Below, one piece after another: positions 47,801 through 51,904 of a DNA stretch of 64,000 bases. This stretch comes from Panorpa germanica. Taxonomy: Eukaryota > Arthropoda > Insecta > Mecoptera > Panorpidae. Position numbers and translations under genes: made by a program. Position 1 is the first letter of the stretch; each line of letters begins with the position of its first letter. The notes beneath the pieces are model-generated. The model was not told where the DNA came from and made no database searches. It saw nothing but the letters and a program-made list of their open reading frames with translations. Location: positions 14,880,001 to 14,944,000 of the forward strand of contig OY783209.1 of NCBI GenBank assembly GCA_963678705.1, written 5' to 3'.

Positions 47801-48887
47801 CTTTCTGTACGTTTCGTCTTTATTTAAGCAACTCATTTTGTCACTACTTCTTCCAAGTAACAGTTGTTAAACGCTATTTCTACCAGCTTTTTTCTCCTAG
47901 CACACAACTTTCTATATCTCTTATATTGTATAACAATTACAATAAAGATTTCTTTCACATCATTGTTTGTAAAATTTGCGTGAGTCATTTTTAACTTATC
48001 ATTTATGAACTAAGCGTTGACTATTTCTTCAATGACAATGATTGCAAATTTCATATTACTAATTTTATATCTTACAATAATTATAAATTATTTCAGGATA
48101 TAATCAAGCATCACTCTGTTTTATGGACAGCTTAGGTCTTCTAGTAGCTACATATTCTCCTCCTAAGAAACTTTTAAGTCTAAATAATGGCTCCATATTA
48201 ATTACCTGGTCATTATTTGGTTTATTGGCAGCTATGCTATATTCTAGTAACCTAGTGTCCATCATGACGGTGCCTCAGCAGCAGCCGGTTATTGATACCC
48301 AAGATGATCTTGCTTACAGTACACTACTATGGGGTATGAACATGAACACATCGTTTGAATATTTAAATCTGAACACAAAATCTGGAAAAATATTAAAAAA
48401 TAAGTTCATTTTTGAAACTAATTTCTTAGAGAGATTACAACGCATAGAAAATAAATCCTATGCCATAATCGTGAGTAAACAAATTTGTGGAGGCATTACG
48501 ATATTAGATTCTGAAGAGGTTTTACCAATAAGTAAATTACGTTTAATGAAGACATGCTTTTACAAGCCATATCTCTCTTTCGGTTTTCCGAAATTTTCTC
48601 CAATAAAACAATCAATTGACACGTTACTGCAAAGAATGTTAGAAACCGGAATAATAATACATATGCAAACTAAAACTTTACTTAAACAAATAAGGCCACT
48701 GGAAATGATTGTCATGGGAAAGGACATTGAAAGTGTTCAACAATCATCGAAGGAAAATCCAGAGAAGCTAACGCTAAAAAATTTAGAAGGAGCTTTTATT
48801 TTGCTAGAAGCTGGTTTGTTAATATCAACTTGTCTATTTATAATTGAAAATATAATTAAAATTGTGAGAAATGTAATAGAAAATTAG
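5176..48887 (+). CDS. Ionotropic receptor (divergent IR), 4 exons joined: 5176-5824, 27486-27632, 45105-45371, 48097-48887
   Basis: IRs are iGluR-derived ligand-gated cation channels of the dendritic membrane of chemosensory neurons. The joined CDS is 1854 nt = 617 aa plus TAG, a usual IR length. Order: N-terminal region (1-216), ligand-binding lobe S1 (about 217-310), TM1 (about 315-339), re-entrant pore (about 360-380), TM2 (about 387-413, ending SSNLVSIMTVP), lobe S2, TM3 (about 588-611) and a short cytoplasmic tail. All three introns are GT-AG and phase 1; junction codons are GAT (Asp217), ATT (Ile266) and AGA (Arg355). No frameshift or stop is present, unlike every long transposon ORF here except the small gene at 55469-56397. 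Introns are 21,661, 17,472 and 2,725 bp, filled mainly with transposons. Ligand cannot be predicted, and the receptor subtype is not assignable by eye. Confidence 0.9.
6227..6406 (-). pseudogene. Possible transposon-protein fragment
   Basis: The minus strand carries a short open stretch ending in TAG near 6227, with NIAVKQAQNDADVFIIETAI followed by KWFRSS. The A..DAD..II.TAI pattern resembles a block found in large uncharacterised transposon-borne proteins of invertebrates (from memory). There is no start or neighbouring domain. It lies in IR intron 1. Weak call. Confidence 0.3.
6410..7079. other. Intron 1 sequence, nothing recognised
   Basis: A+T-rich sequence with a short run AAACCTCAAATTTTGACC near 6705-6725 and a G/C-richer patch about 6720-6850. 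No motif, TIR or coding pattern could be recognised. Confidence 0.4.
7080..8441 (+). pseudogene. Family B non-LTR element: ORF1 tail and endonuclease remnants (first half)
   Basis: The + strand here matches, inverted, 61340-60740 and 58962-58300. It starts in an A-rich ORF1/ORF2 junction, then carries an endonuclease start (VLQWNCRSIKNKLSEL-like, about 7400-7460), VGVEVKWGNRNINI (about 7765-7810) and the endonuclease C-terminal end (SWMSAD and GWYVADRKE-type blocks, about 7930-8060). Many stops and a deletion after the MITE mean it is dead. It is interrupted at 7466-7713 by a MITE and at 8441/12779 by a copia element, after which RT follows. Confidence 0.65.
7466..7713. mobile_element. 248-bp MITE (TIR CCCAGTAAACATTTTGG)
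   Basis: Left end CCCAGTAAACATTTTGG, right end CCAAATTGTTTACTAGG; these are the same terminal repeats as the 873-bp element at 1453-2325. It interrupts the family B endonuclease region. Internal similarity to 46430-46612 is strong (AGTTTCTCACAG, AATGGCGAAA and AAGATAAAGTT blocks). No coding capacity. Target duplication is not evident. Confidence 0.8.
8442..8625 (+). repeat. copia 1, 5' LTR
   Basis: Begins TATTGAATATTATTG and ends TTCTACAACA. It aligns with 12586-12778; the 3' copy carries a small insertion (around CAGTTGACTAG) and scattered substitutions, so the insertion is not very young. Confidence 0.9.
8626..8640 (+). promoter_or_regulatory. copia 1 primer-binding site (half initiator-Met tRNA type)
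   Basis: GGTTATGACGCCCAG follows the LTR directly. Drosophila copia primes with an internal half of initiator methionyl tRNA whose complement resembles GGTTATGGGCCCAG, so this is the expected PBS with small changes. The same site in copia 2 is closer to that sequence. Confidence 0.6.
8757..9314 (+). pseudogene. copia 1 gag
   Basis: A 185-aa frame starts MENTHKFDFLQRKENW and shows the copia gag (UBN2-type) pattern: W..W...I at the N-terminus, then LL..SI.P.I...I, W..L..LF and FKWNHEQDM. It ends at a premature TAA. The zinc knuckle of the same Gag (CHYCKKNGHWIKSC) appears in another frame at about 9510-9551. Gag would form the virus-like particle. Inactive because of frame breaks. Confidence 0.85.
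9500..12540 (+). pseudogene. copia 1 zinc knuckle, protease, integrase, RT and RNase H, broken
   Basis: In order: CCHC knuckle (about 9510), protease active-site block WYFDNGATRHIT (about 9690), pre-integrase YERMGHQDKKH (about 10120), integrase core with DDFSKM and NNGGEFNNR, where the usual Asp is Asn (about 10430-10460), C-terminal integrase (10680-10890), RT start (WVFKVQTNPDG, about 11265), FDVSTAFLYGEL (11433) and YGLKQ (11550). A deletion near 11650 removes the Y/FVDD catalytic box. Then RT thumb (YYLGIEI, RPDIAFSV) and RNase H (AVSTTEAKIVAAS, RTKHIRVRHLF) to about 12530. At least eight stops or shifts. Confidence 0.88.
12577..12778 (+). repeat. copia 1 polypurine tract (12577-12585) and 3' LTR (12586-12778)
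   Basis: AAGGGAGAG at 12577-12585 is the plus-strand priming purine tract. The LTR follows directly (TATTGAATGTTATTG...TTCTACAACA), then the AATTC duplication. Confidence 0.88.
12779..14250 (+). pseudogene. Family B non-LTR element: reverse transcriptase (second half)
   Basis: This resumes family B after the copia insertion. RT blocks in scattered frames: PDGISYDIIKN (about 13020), VVPLLKKGK (about 13150), VYADDVAL (about 13558-13580, the catalytic YADD still present), LEANPNKTELLGIGK (13665-13710), YLGFRFSARKND (13780-13820), and the YNALVRPH..YAAEVLLG block (13930-13975), then LQRKA (about 14010). The inverted copy is at 57576-58560. Several stops; dead. Clade uncertain (APE-type LINE). 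Confidence 0.75.
14290..14545 (-). repeat. Inverted duplicate of family B RT segment 12960-13230
   Basis: The + strand here (ATGGCAAATCACTTCCCC at 14328) is the reverse complement of the RT region at about 12960-13230, covering the lysine-rich motif (VVPLLKKGK) and the PDGISYDIIKN block. The two copies form an inverted repeat about 1.1 kb apart. It may be a separate 5'-truncated family B insertion or part of a rearrangement. Confidence 0.7.
14546..16174. repeat. Helitron-like degenerate sequence, termini not visible
   Basis: 14570-15220 aligns with 50040-50740 (shared blocks: TTTCGTAGAGAAAAAAATTC-like, GCGCGAATTT, TTAGGACGTT, AATATGTAGGCTCGCTGTAG, GGCGGCGGGCGCTGGGGG), so it belongs to the same repeat family. 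A segment near 15280-15345 matches 22715-22770 inverted. 15360-16030 is unusually G-rich (TGGGGGCGCTGTGG and similar) with no coding pattern. Confidence 0.5.
16175..17498 (+). mobile_element. Non-autonomous Helitron, copy A
   Basis: The 5' end TCCTATATTATAATG is preceded by A (16174). The 3' end is ACTCTAG followed by T (17499), and a stem-loop CGTCGCTTGTGACG lies just upstream of it (about 17471-17484, one mismatch in the stem). 5'-TC, 3'-CTRR, a subterminal hairpin, insertion between A and T and no TIR are the Helitron signature (rolling-circle transposons). There is no Rep/helicase coding. The same termini recur at 50752-51663. Confidence 0.8.
16750..17306. mobile_element. TIR element nested in Helitron A, with a short zinc-binding ORF
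   Basis: GCAAAATGTGAGGACCG (16777-16793) is repeated inverted as CGGTCCTCACATTTTGC (17262-17278). Similarity continues outward through GGCGCTAG...GGTA on both arms, giving arms of about 40 bp with small gaps. The sister Helitron at 50752-51663 lacks this block, which supports insertion. The + frame 16769-17083 inside encodes KSLKCLICRKLTRNKDK, then NTARSKQDHVRH, resembling the N-terminal CxxC block of an uncharacterised transposon-borne protein family (from memory). Superfamily unknown. Confidence 0.55.
17499..18028. other. Intron 1 sequence, nothing recognised
   Basis: A+T-rich sequence between Helitron A and the TTAA transposon. Only short open frames without motifs. Confidence 0.4.
18655..20215 (-). 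pseudogene. Mutator/Kolobok-type transposase with C-terminal DEDD-exonuclease-like tail, multi-exon, broken
   Basis: Minus-strand pieces in order: about 20136-20215 (PQKCDKKG, donor GTATGT); about 19783-20017 (EGQRIIV, MWCDLCNDALSFR, MDLASTFHIECHQCKK, CVINGAAADAMG; one frameshift in an A-run); 19508-19644 (NIPTVHHTLLKRYERDVG); 19334-19402 (LSIDAGWQKKGAARTYNRLTG); 18930-19262 (GHST, CMRCERGHDKNDHDCRKNFSG, KAMEPD, GVLIGNDDSSTI, IIKWSDLNHA). These are the Mutator-like transposase domain blocks, with a D in SIDAGW and DD in GNDDSST. A deletion then joins to 18655-18960, encoding VVFFDLETTGFG...IQIAA, the Exo I motif of DnaQ/TREX-type 3'-5' exonucleases, ending at TAA without the later Exo motifs. 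Inactive. Confidence 0.7.
20218..20984. mobile_element. Palindromic foldback/MITE, about 760 bp, TA target
   Basis: Ends are TATA CAGGGTGTCCCAAAATTCAACG (left) and CGTTGAATATTGGGGCATCCTG TATA (right). The arms pair almost throughout: GAAGGTGGTCCTGCTCATGA at about 20259 recurs inverted at about 20925, and AACCATTAAAACTCCCAGAA (about 20440) recurs inverted at about 20720-20745, leaving a centre near 20600. TA target and a CAGGGTGTCCC start recall Tc1/mariner-derived MITEs. It interrupts the TTAA transposon. Confidence 0.85.
21176..21924. other. Intron 1 sequence, nothing recognised
   Basis: No coding pattern or termini. It includes a G/C-richer patch at about 21810-21930 (ACTATGACCCTTGTGCTGATG region) that I cannot assign. 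Confidence 0.4.
21925..22610 (-). mobile_element. Degraded Helitron of the same family, minus strand
   Basis: In minus orientation the end near 21935-21970 (CACACAAAAAACAGACGTCGCTTG) matches the 3' subterminal region of copies A and D, though the hairpin is half lost and the CTAG terminus has decayed. The other end (ATTATAATGTGCC near 22600) matches the 5' terminus. The interior shares the TTTCGTAGAG and CGGCTTCAG-type blocks with 16300 and 50060. 22611-23000 continues with related G/C-poor repeat pieces. Confidence 0.55.
23085..24085 (-). pseudogene. LINE 3' fragment: RT end and RNase H domain
   Basis: Minus translation shows YTGEELAILKALEI (about 23810-23850) and ILIITDSLGVLKKL (about 23725-23780), the catalytic Glu and Asp blocks of RNase H, then FMWIPGHYGIRGNEI (about 23595-23640), the C-terminal RNase H motif with the His usually seen as WVPGH.GI.GNE. 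Upstream (23880-24080) is an RT-thumb-like stretch. An RNase H after RT is typical of I/Jockey-group LINEs. Stops inside the RNase H make it inactive. Confidence 0.75.
24100..24790 (+). pseudogene. Jockey/TART-type ORF1 (gag-like) with PRE_C2HC domain and zinc knuckle
   Basis: The + frame at 24275-24556 contains PYKVVVRNLHHSTYIDYKK, the PRE_C2HC signature (YKVVIRNLH.ST) found in gag-like ORF1 of Jockey/TART LINEs. The next frame gives FFVEIEERANIKEIYELQ, LNCRIKIEPSKY and the knuckle CSKCQSYGHTKTYCHRNPRC (about 24660-24720), then a stop. A downstream piece (24840-25096) with NEITELKLIMKSLVDQM looks like the coiled-coil end of ORF1. ORF1 binds the element's RNA. The copy has frame breaks. Confidence 0.8.
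25240..25740 (+). pseudogene. Jockey-type endonuclease fragment
   Basis: Following ORF1 on the same strand: VVSETYFTSKSC (about 25260-25295) and VAVYCPPKHIIKMDQFNTFF, then RFIAGRDYN (25450-25550), where the normal GGDFN/GGDYN catalytic block is altered to AGRDYN, so the enzyme is impaired even locally. A weak linker region continues to about 25900. Same element as 24100-24790. Confidence 0.7.
25965..26603. mobile_element. 0.6-kb MITE, copy 2
   Basis: 639 bp with perfect 15-bp ends AATGGGCTTGTGTCC / GGACACAAGCCCATT. Near full-length similarity to 4387-5009. This copy lies in IR intron 1 within decayed LINE sequence; the perfect TIRs suggest it is the younger of the two. Its one distinctive addition is TATTATTCTTTGACTTGACTTG (about 26320-26341). 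Confidence 0.8.
26604..27485. other. Intron 1 sequence up to IR exon 2, nothing recognised
   Basis: A+T-rich unique-looking sequence. It ends in the polypyrimidine tract and ATCAG acceptor of IR exon 2. Confidence 0.5.
27486..27632 (+). CDS. IR gene exon 2: ligand-binding lobe S1, first part
   Basis: Acceptor CCTTTTATCAG|AT at 27485/27486 and donor TTGA|GTAAGT at 27632/27633. The 147-bp exon starts with the last two bases of codon 217 and ends with one base of codon 266. It encodes the hallmark IR/iGluR S1 start, DGMEILIIMELAVRLNFTW, where a Gly-x-Glu block and LA.RLNF precede the first half of the binding lobe, then GGITIEL. It lies 21.7 kb from exon 1 but is phase-compatible. Confidence 0.9.
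27633..28089. other. Start of IR intron 2, nothing recognised
   Basis: Begins with the GTAAGT donor. Contains AAGTTTCAGGTCAATTGGAT-type sequence at about 27772, but no termini or coding pattern. Confidence 0.4.
28090..28272 (-). repeat. copia 2, 3' LTR (minus sense) with adjacent polypurine tract
   Basis: In minus sense it begins TATTGAGATTTAGTATC and ends ACATAAAA. Directly upstream in minus sense is the purine tract GAAAAAAGGGAAAG (28273-28286). It matches 32525-32707. Confidence 0.9.
28363..31524 (-). pseudogene. copia 2 pol: protease, integrase, RT, RNase H
   Basis: Minus order: protease WWIDNGATRHVTNSD (about 31420-31465); pre-integrase HEGLGHQDKRHV (about 31020-31060); integrase core with KDNYTKF, ISDNGGEMDNKE and the Glu region NAICERDF (30600-30840); RT with WVFRVKSNPDGS, FDVSTAFLYGHL (about 29520-29560) and the catalytic FVDD at 29285-29296; RNase H with TSTTEAELVAANEAV (28660-28700) and HHRTKHIRIKYFF. 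Frame breaks lie near 30965, 30250 (with an in-frame TAA just after), 29435 (two extra bases) and 28735. With LTRs this similar, some breaks could be assembly errors. Confidence 0.88.
31461..32363 (-). pseudogene. copia 2 gag
   Basis: The likely start is the ATG at 32361-32363 (MEFYKHIKPLTGELDW), because a Met followed by a W..W pattern about 15 residues in is the usual copia Gag start; the upstream Met at 32432 has no family support. About 280 aa follow to the zinc knuckle CNYCKRVGHWVKDC (about 31590-31635). The gag frame then runs 18-20 codons past the point where the protease frame opens. See the slippery-site finding. Confidence 0.85.
32511..32524 (-). promoter_or_regulatory. copia 2 primer-binding site
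   Basis: Minus sense GGTTATGGACCCAG directly after the 5' LTR. It is close to the complement of an internal half of initiator Met tRNA used by Drosophila copia. Confidence 0.65.
32525..32707 (-). repeat. copia 2, 5' LTR (minus sense)
   Basis: Matches 28090-28272 with about three substitutions. Carries the promoter and polyadenylation functions of the element in minus sense. Confidence 0.9.
32713..33530. other. Intron 2 sequence, nothing recognised
   Basis: A+T-rich. The open frame at 33005-33244 is Ile/Asn/Ser-rich low-complexity translation without motifs. Part of the region could be a decayed LTR of the BEL element that follows, but no matching partner was found. Confidence 0.4.
33531..34769 (+). 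pseudogene. BEL/Pao retrotransposon pol fragment
   Basis: From about 34195 the + strand encodes NPADVISRGQLPSEF and KWKYGPR (BEL/Pao RNase H-integrase linker signature NPAD..SRG...W..GP.WL), then FLTRFSNMARLQR and IELAEDTLLVIKLVQMSAF (34410-34590), the segment before the integrase, and finally FWDRWHKEYISVLNVLHKL (34676-34730), the integrase C-terminus. The integrase catalytic core between these is missing. 33600-34150 has gag-like charged sequence with stops. The R1 element inserted at 34788. Inactive. Confidence 0.75.
34839..36997 (+). pseudogene. R1-type ORF1 (gag-like), one frameshift
   Basis: Two frames, 34839-35924 (361 aa) and 35948-36997 (349 aa), join by one single-base shift around 35910-35930: the first ends RSSRREQ-stop, and the second frame is open upstream through IIDESGDKEMDISY. 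ATG codons at 34839 and 34899 are both possible starts. The N-terminal half is Lys/Glu-rich with coiled-coil character. The C-terminus has three knuckles, CFKCQNFGHFASSC, CLRCGEKGHKAKEC and CWACKIKGHSARDMIC (36750-36930), typical of R1/TRAS ORF1. It packages the element RNA. It overlaps ORF2. Confidence 0.87.
36969..39916 (+). pseudogene. R1-type ORF2: APE endonuclease and reverse transcriptase, one frameshift
   Basis: Start at the ATG of 36969 or 36987, overlapping the ORF1 stop (36995-36997) as in R1 elements. Endonuclease: MQVNVDRG start, VAEPNK, AGDLNAKSLTWGS (37345-37385), SSHIDVTI, SFHRN. The frame is lost at about 38030: one missing G in TGGGATACAAA separates 36969-38045 from 38030-39916. 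RT: SPGPDQIPPELIK, YRPICLLDSMGKLFE, FGFRKRKST, LDIKNAFNTAPW, GVPQGSVLGPLL and catalytic FADD at 38885-38896. The C-terminal knuckle CWYCGDTDTPEHTFFKC is near 39700-39750. Otherwise open for 2.9 kb, so a recent arrival. Confidence 0.9.
40126..40690. other. Intron 2 sequence, nothing firmly recognised
   Basis: May include the rest of the BEL element beyond the R1 insertion (TGTTGAGTATTGCGTAGGTC near 40242 looks LTR-like), but no partner LTR was found. Confidence 0.35.
40985..42930 (-). pseudogene. Family C reverse transcriptase and C-terminal domain
   Basis: Minus frames: 42733-42930 (KEKKAPGRDGLKNEAWK), a stop, 42319-42702 (VITPIYKK, NYRGITLLNKGYRIYA, QAGFRKGRGT, FIDLKAAFDMVDR), and 40985-42346 (LRQGCPLSPILFAIY, catalytic YADD at 42077-42088, KTKIMVFKKGGG, FKYLGYTF, AEVWGW, a long charged thumb/linker, and C-terminal CRMCGAEDETLEHIKFEC at 41090-41160). 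Only one stop (about 42735) and one single-base shift (about 42330) break it. YADD plus CCHC-like tail fits APE-type LINEs of the R1/Jockey group; finer clade not assigned. Confidence 0.87.
43156..43885 (-). pseudogene. Family C endonuclease remnant
   Basis: Minus frames 43564-43761 (NLLIGGDFNARI, about 43690-43720) and 43156-43512 (TVIDYVVTTL, then DSNHLPLVVEL, with the catalytic SDH replaced by DSNHLP) are the second half of an APE endonuclease, followed by a Glu/Lys-rich linker (WWDKECKE). The N-terminal third is absent, marking the 5' truncation near 43885. Stops separate the pieces. Confidence 0.8.
43886..44479. other. Intron 2 sequence, nothing recognised
   Basis: A+T-rich. Near 44405-44465 there are repeated GTCTCGT / ACGAGAC motifs forming short imperfect palindromes of no clear identity. 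Confidence 0.4.
44480..44655 (-). pseudogene. LINE reverse-transcriptase scrap
   Basis: Minus translation reads TTRDITSGVPQGIVWDQII, then ANVATFADDTAILAL: RT motif B (SGVPQG) and the catalytic FADD box, brought close together by an internal deletion. Isolated about 175-bp remnant; family unknown. Confidence 0.75.
44656..45104. other. Intron 2 sequence up to IR exon 3, nothing recognised
   Basis: A+T-rich intronic sequence ending in the TATATTTCAG acceptor of exon 3. Confidence 0.5.
45105..45371 (+). CDS. IR gene exon 3: rest of S1 and TM1
   Basis: Acceptor TATATTTCAG|TT at 45104/45105; donor ACAA|GTAATA at 45371/45372. It continues Ile266-EGRADISACGVW, the family's G-x-AD block, then INFIDFSTPW and ITFLVPKP, the strand leading into the membrane, and a hydrophobic TM1 (about residues 315-339, starting VFLGFTLSLWIF). 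The donor is a weaker GTAATA, but only this one gives a phase-compatible join to exon 4 without stops. The frame continues open to 45463 past the donor; that extension is not IR-like. Confidence 0.88.
45600..47400 (+). pseudogene. BEL/Pao retrotransposon pol fragments in IR intron 3
   Basis: The + strand shows, in order: IVQLHGFCDA (about 45845-45875, RNase H start), ISRGVEPQNLIENSLWWSG (about 45965-46020), LRTLKRVIAYCLRFKSNC...GSLAVLELETALNKL...FPSELHSLRKGG (46125-46318), IAGVTLAKRIVYSCLICFKSN (about 46744-46805, the HHCC integrase region), and FISRRGKPTKIYSDNGSNFV, then WKFIPPRSPHF (about 47080-47265, integrase core with its catalytic Asp). This is BEL/Pao order. A MITE piece and other sequence interrupt it at 46420-46690 and 46850-46990. 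Inactive. Confidence 0.8.
46420..46612 (+). mobile_element. Partial MITE of the CCCAGTAAACA family
   Basis: Starts CAGTAAACATTTT and follows the 7466-7713 copy (TTCTCACAGT, AATGGCGAAA, GAAGATAAAGTTTATGCGAACT) until about 46612, where similarity stops, so the right TIR is missing. It lies within the BEL fragment. Confidence 0.65.
47401..48096. other. Rest of IR intron 3, nothing recognised
   Basis: A+T-rich, pyrimidine-rich in places. Ends at the acceptor of IR exon 4. Confidence 0.5.
48097..48887 (+). CDS. IR gene exon 4: pore, TM2, S2, TM3
   Basis: Acceptor AAATTATTTCAG|GA at 48096/48097, completing Arg355. The exon encodes the pore-helix region (QASLCFMDSLGLLV), TM2 with the channel-gate signature (YSSNLVSIMTVP, equivalent to the iGluR SYTANLAAFLT segment), the S2 lobe beginning VIDTQDDL, two cysteines in the second lobe (ICGG and MKTCF), and TM3 near the C-terminus (GLLISTCLFIIENII). 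Stop TAG at 48885-48887. Confidence 0.92.
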
Positions 48888-49102
48888 TTTAATAATGATA
48901 TTTTTATTGGTTCTATCGCAAAATGACGTTTTTTTCCATTAGGTTTTAAATATTTATTTGGCCTTCCTAAATTAAAATATTAGATACGTAAAAAATTACG
49001 TATAAATATGTAAAAATTACATAAAAGTTTAAAAAAATTACACATAAATATAAAAAACAAAATATTTAAGTAAATATTAAGATGAATATTATTTATAAGC
49101 TG

Positions 49103-49108
49103 AATAAA
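49103..49108 (+). terminator. Candidate poly(A) signal of the IR gene
   Basis: AATAAA about 215 bp after the IR stop codon. In such A+T-rich sequence the hexamer is expected often by chance (another lies near 49333), so this is only the first reasonable candidate. Confidence 0.35.
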
Positions 49109-49109
49109 G

Positions 49110-49970
49110 AACATTCAGTATATTACTTTAAAAATCCTACACGTCGCATCAATATAAATATTAAAAGAATTCTTAATAATATATCTATTAAGTCAATTAA
49201 ATTTATTATGAATATAATCACCAATCACAATAATAGATTATAAATTATTACATAGATTAAGGTTTTATTTTAATTTATGTCTTAAATTAATGTTAAGTTG
49301 AAAGTTCATGTAAACAACAAATACGTTGTAAATAAATAATTTTTAACTTAATTTGTGAGTTTTTAATATCCCGTCGGGACCTAATCTCTGCACTTATAAA
49401 AAGACAAAACCTGAACTATGATAAAGAAACTCCTAGAGTCCCTCGAAAGGTAAGTCTAAACGTCTACTATCTAAATATTCATAAGAATTGATTCGGATTA
49501 TTGCAAACGTTATGATTTCCTGTGAGAACCCGTTAACCTAAAAGACATTAGATCGAACATGTTCATAGTAACCGTTTTAATTACACTTGCCAGATTTCTA
49601 AGTTTTCGTACATTTGGGAATTCAGTTTCAAACGCCGTGTTCTGAGCATTCATATAAGGAATACACAGAGATGTGCACAAAATGCAAATACCTTTTAATT
49701 GTTCCATTTCAAATACAATAGAGAAAATGAATTTCATGTTAGTATTTAAATACAAAATGCAGAATACGTATTTTAAAAATGCTTTTGAGAAAATAGAATA
49801 CTTTTTATGTTTCTGATATAAATGTTATACTTTATAATGATAAAAATGTTATTTATGACACGGACTTTATACCACTATTTGTTTAAACAATTTATTTTTC
49901 CATTTTTCGTCGATAATGTTTCACTATCATTACACCAAACGAACCCGTGTTTGTCACACTTTTGCTATCA
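49110..49970. other. Downstream of the IR gene, nothing recognised
   Basis: A+T-rich sequence. The minus open frame at 49510-49755 has no recognisable motif. Confidence 0.4.
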
Positions 49971-50751
49971 TCATATATTATAATGTCCCAGGTGTTTGTT
50001 TATATTCTTATATTTTTATATTCTTATGATCTTATATGTTTGGTACTGAATTTTGTATGGCAGCGCGAAAACGGCTCCGGCGATCTTTTTAAAAATTTCC
50101 TATTTCGTAGAGAAAAAAATTCTAAGACTTTTGGCGTCCCCGGATTTTTCCCTGAATATCCTGGAAACCCGTAATTTTGGAAAAACTGGAAAATTCGAAA
50201 AAATACTTTTGCAAATATCTGACGAACTAGAAAAGATAGAAAACTGAAATTTGGTATGTGTATTGAGATTATAATTGTGCACATTTTCCAATAGTTGGAA
50301 ATTTGAAATTTGAGTTCAGTAGCGGCGCGAATTTTTGGGGGCAATGTTAGAATAGAGTTAGGACGTTCAAATTTAATATGTAGGCTCGCTGTAGACAGTA
50401 ATTAATGAAAAAAAATAAACAGCCCCAAATTTCCAGTGGCGGCGGGAGTTGAGACAGTAAAAGCCAAAAATATTGAAAATGTAGTATTATAACTTAGGGT
50501 ATGTATTAAGACACTAATTGCGCATGTTTGCCAATAATTGGATTACCAAAATTTTAATTCAGTAGCGGCGTGATTTTTTGGGGGCAATGTCGCAACAGAG
50601 CTAGAACGTTGATATTTGGAACGTGGGCCCTATATAGAGTGTCATTAAAGACACACTATAGAAAATTGCAACTTTCCAGAGGCGGCGGGCGCTGGGGGCC
50701 AAAAACCAGAAATATGAAATATATAGAGATAGAGCTATAGTTTAAAAAATA
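49971..50751 (+). mobile_element. Helitron-like copy C, 3' end missing
   Basis: 5' end TCATATATTATAATG preceded by A. The interior aligns with 14570-15220 (CGAAAACGGCT, TTTCGTAGAG, GCGCGAATTT, AATATGTAGGCTCGCTGTAG, GGCGGCGGGCGCTGGGGG). No 3' hairpin/CTAG before copy D begins. No coding capacity. Confidence 0.6.
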
Positions 50752-51663
50752 TCCTATATTATAATGTTCCAACTGTTTGAATCTATTCTTATATTCTTAT
50801 CCTAAATTATAATGTTCCAACTGTTTGAATCTATTCTTATATTCTTATATGTTTATATGTTTGGTACTGAATTTTGTAAGGCAGCGCGAAAACGGCTCCA
50901 TCAATGTTTTTGAAAATTTCCTATTTCGTAGAGAAAAAAATTCTAAGACTTTTGGCGTCCCCAGATTTTTCCCTGAATTTCCTGGAAACCCGTAATTTTG
51001 GAAAAACTGGAAAAAAATTGAGCCCTTTTTTGCTGTATCACTTTTAATTCGTAAAAGATAGAAAGTTGAAATTTTGCATGTGTATTAAGGTATTCAAAGA
51101 TGACATTTCTCAAAAATAAAAATTCAAAAATTGACAAAGGGGGGGTTGAAGAAATTCGGGGACCCGGTAGGGAACTTTGGAGAAAGTTTATATTCTGGAT
51201 TTTAGAATAATTAAGTATAGTATTAATAAAAAAAAATTCAAAATTTTATTTGGGGGCACGGGGGCAGTATTTTCCGAGAGTAAAAATTGTGCTACAAATT
51301 TGAAATTTTGTATATAAGCTAACCTTGGTAACTTATTTACGAATCGAAAAAAAAAATTCCAAATTTTTAAAAAAAGTTGGTCTAATAACGAATAAATTGA
51401 AAATATTTTATATTTTGTTGAAAAAAATATATTTTTTTAGTCAATTTATATGTGTTAATGTATATGTGTGCGAGTTTATTATTTCAATTAAAAAATAGAG
51501 TTAAATATAATATGTAATTACAAATTATTTTATTGGATTCAAATGATACACGCCAAAAAGAACCTTTGTGACGAGGGTACACTGTGGTGGAATTTAAATT
51601 TTTACATGAAGTTCAAGTTACACACAAAAGACAGACGTCGCTTGCGACGGGGGTAAAAGCTAG
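50752..51663 (+). mobile_element. Non-autonomous Helitron, copy D, complete
   Basis: 5'-TCCTATATTATAATG preceded by A (50751), and 3'-AAAAGCTAG followed by T (51664). A perfect stem-loop CGTCGC-TT-GCGACG at 51636-51649 lies 10 bp before CTAG. This is the clearest Helitron end in the window. The first about 45 bp are duplicated in tandem (50752 and 50797). No Rep/Hel coding; mobilised in trans, if at all. Confidence 0.85.
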
Positions 51664-51904
51664 TTCTTATTTATAATGTTTCAAGTTTATGTTTATTATA
51701 ATTTTATATTCCTAATAATACGTTCCTGTTACAAAGCGATATCTGTTTTATACGTTTTATTTAAATTCAATAAAATAATTCGCAGTTTCATTTCAAATTT
51801 TAATTCCATTTTTAAATGGAAATATTTGATTTGAATATAATGATGAACGTATTTTAAAAATACTTTTGAGAAAATAGATAAATTTTATGTTACTTTTATA
51901 AATA

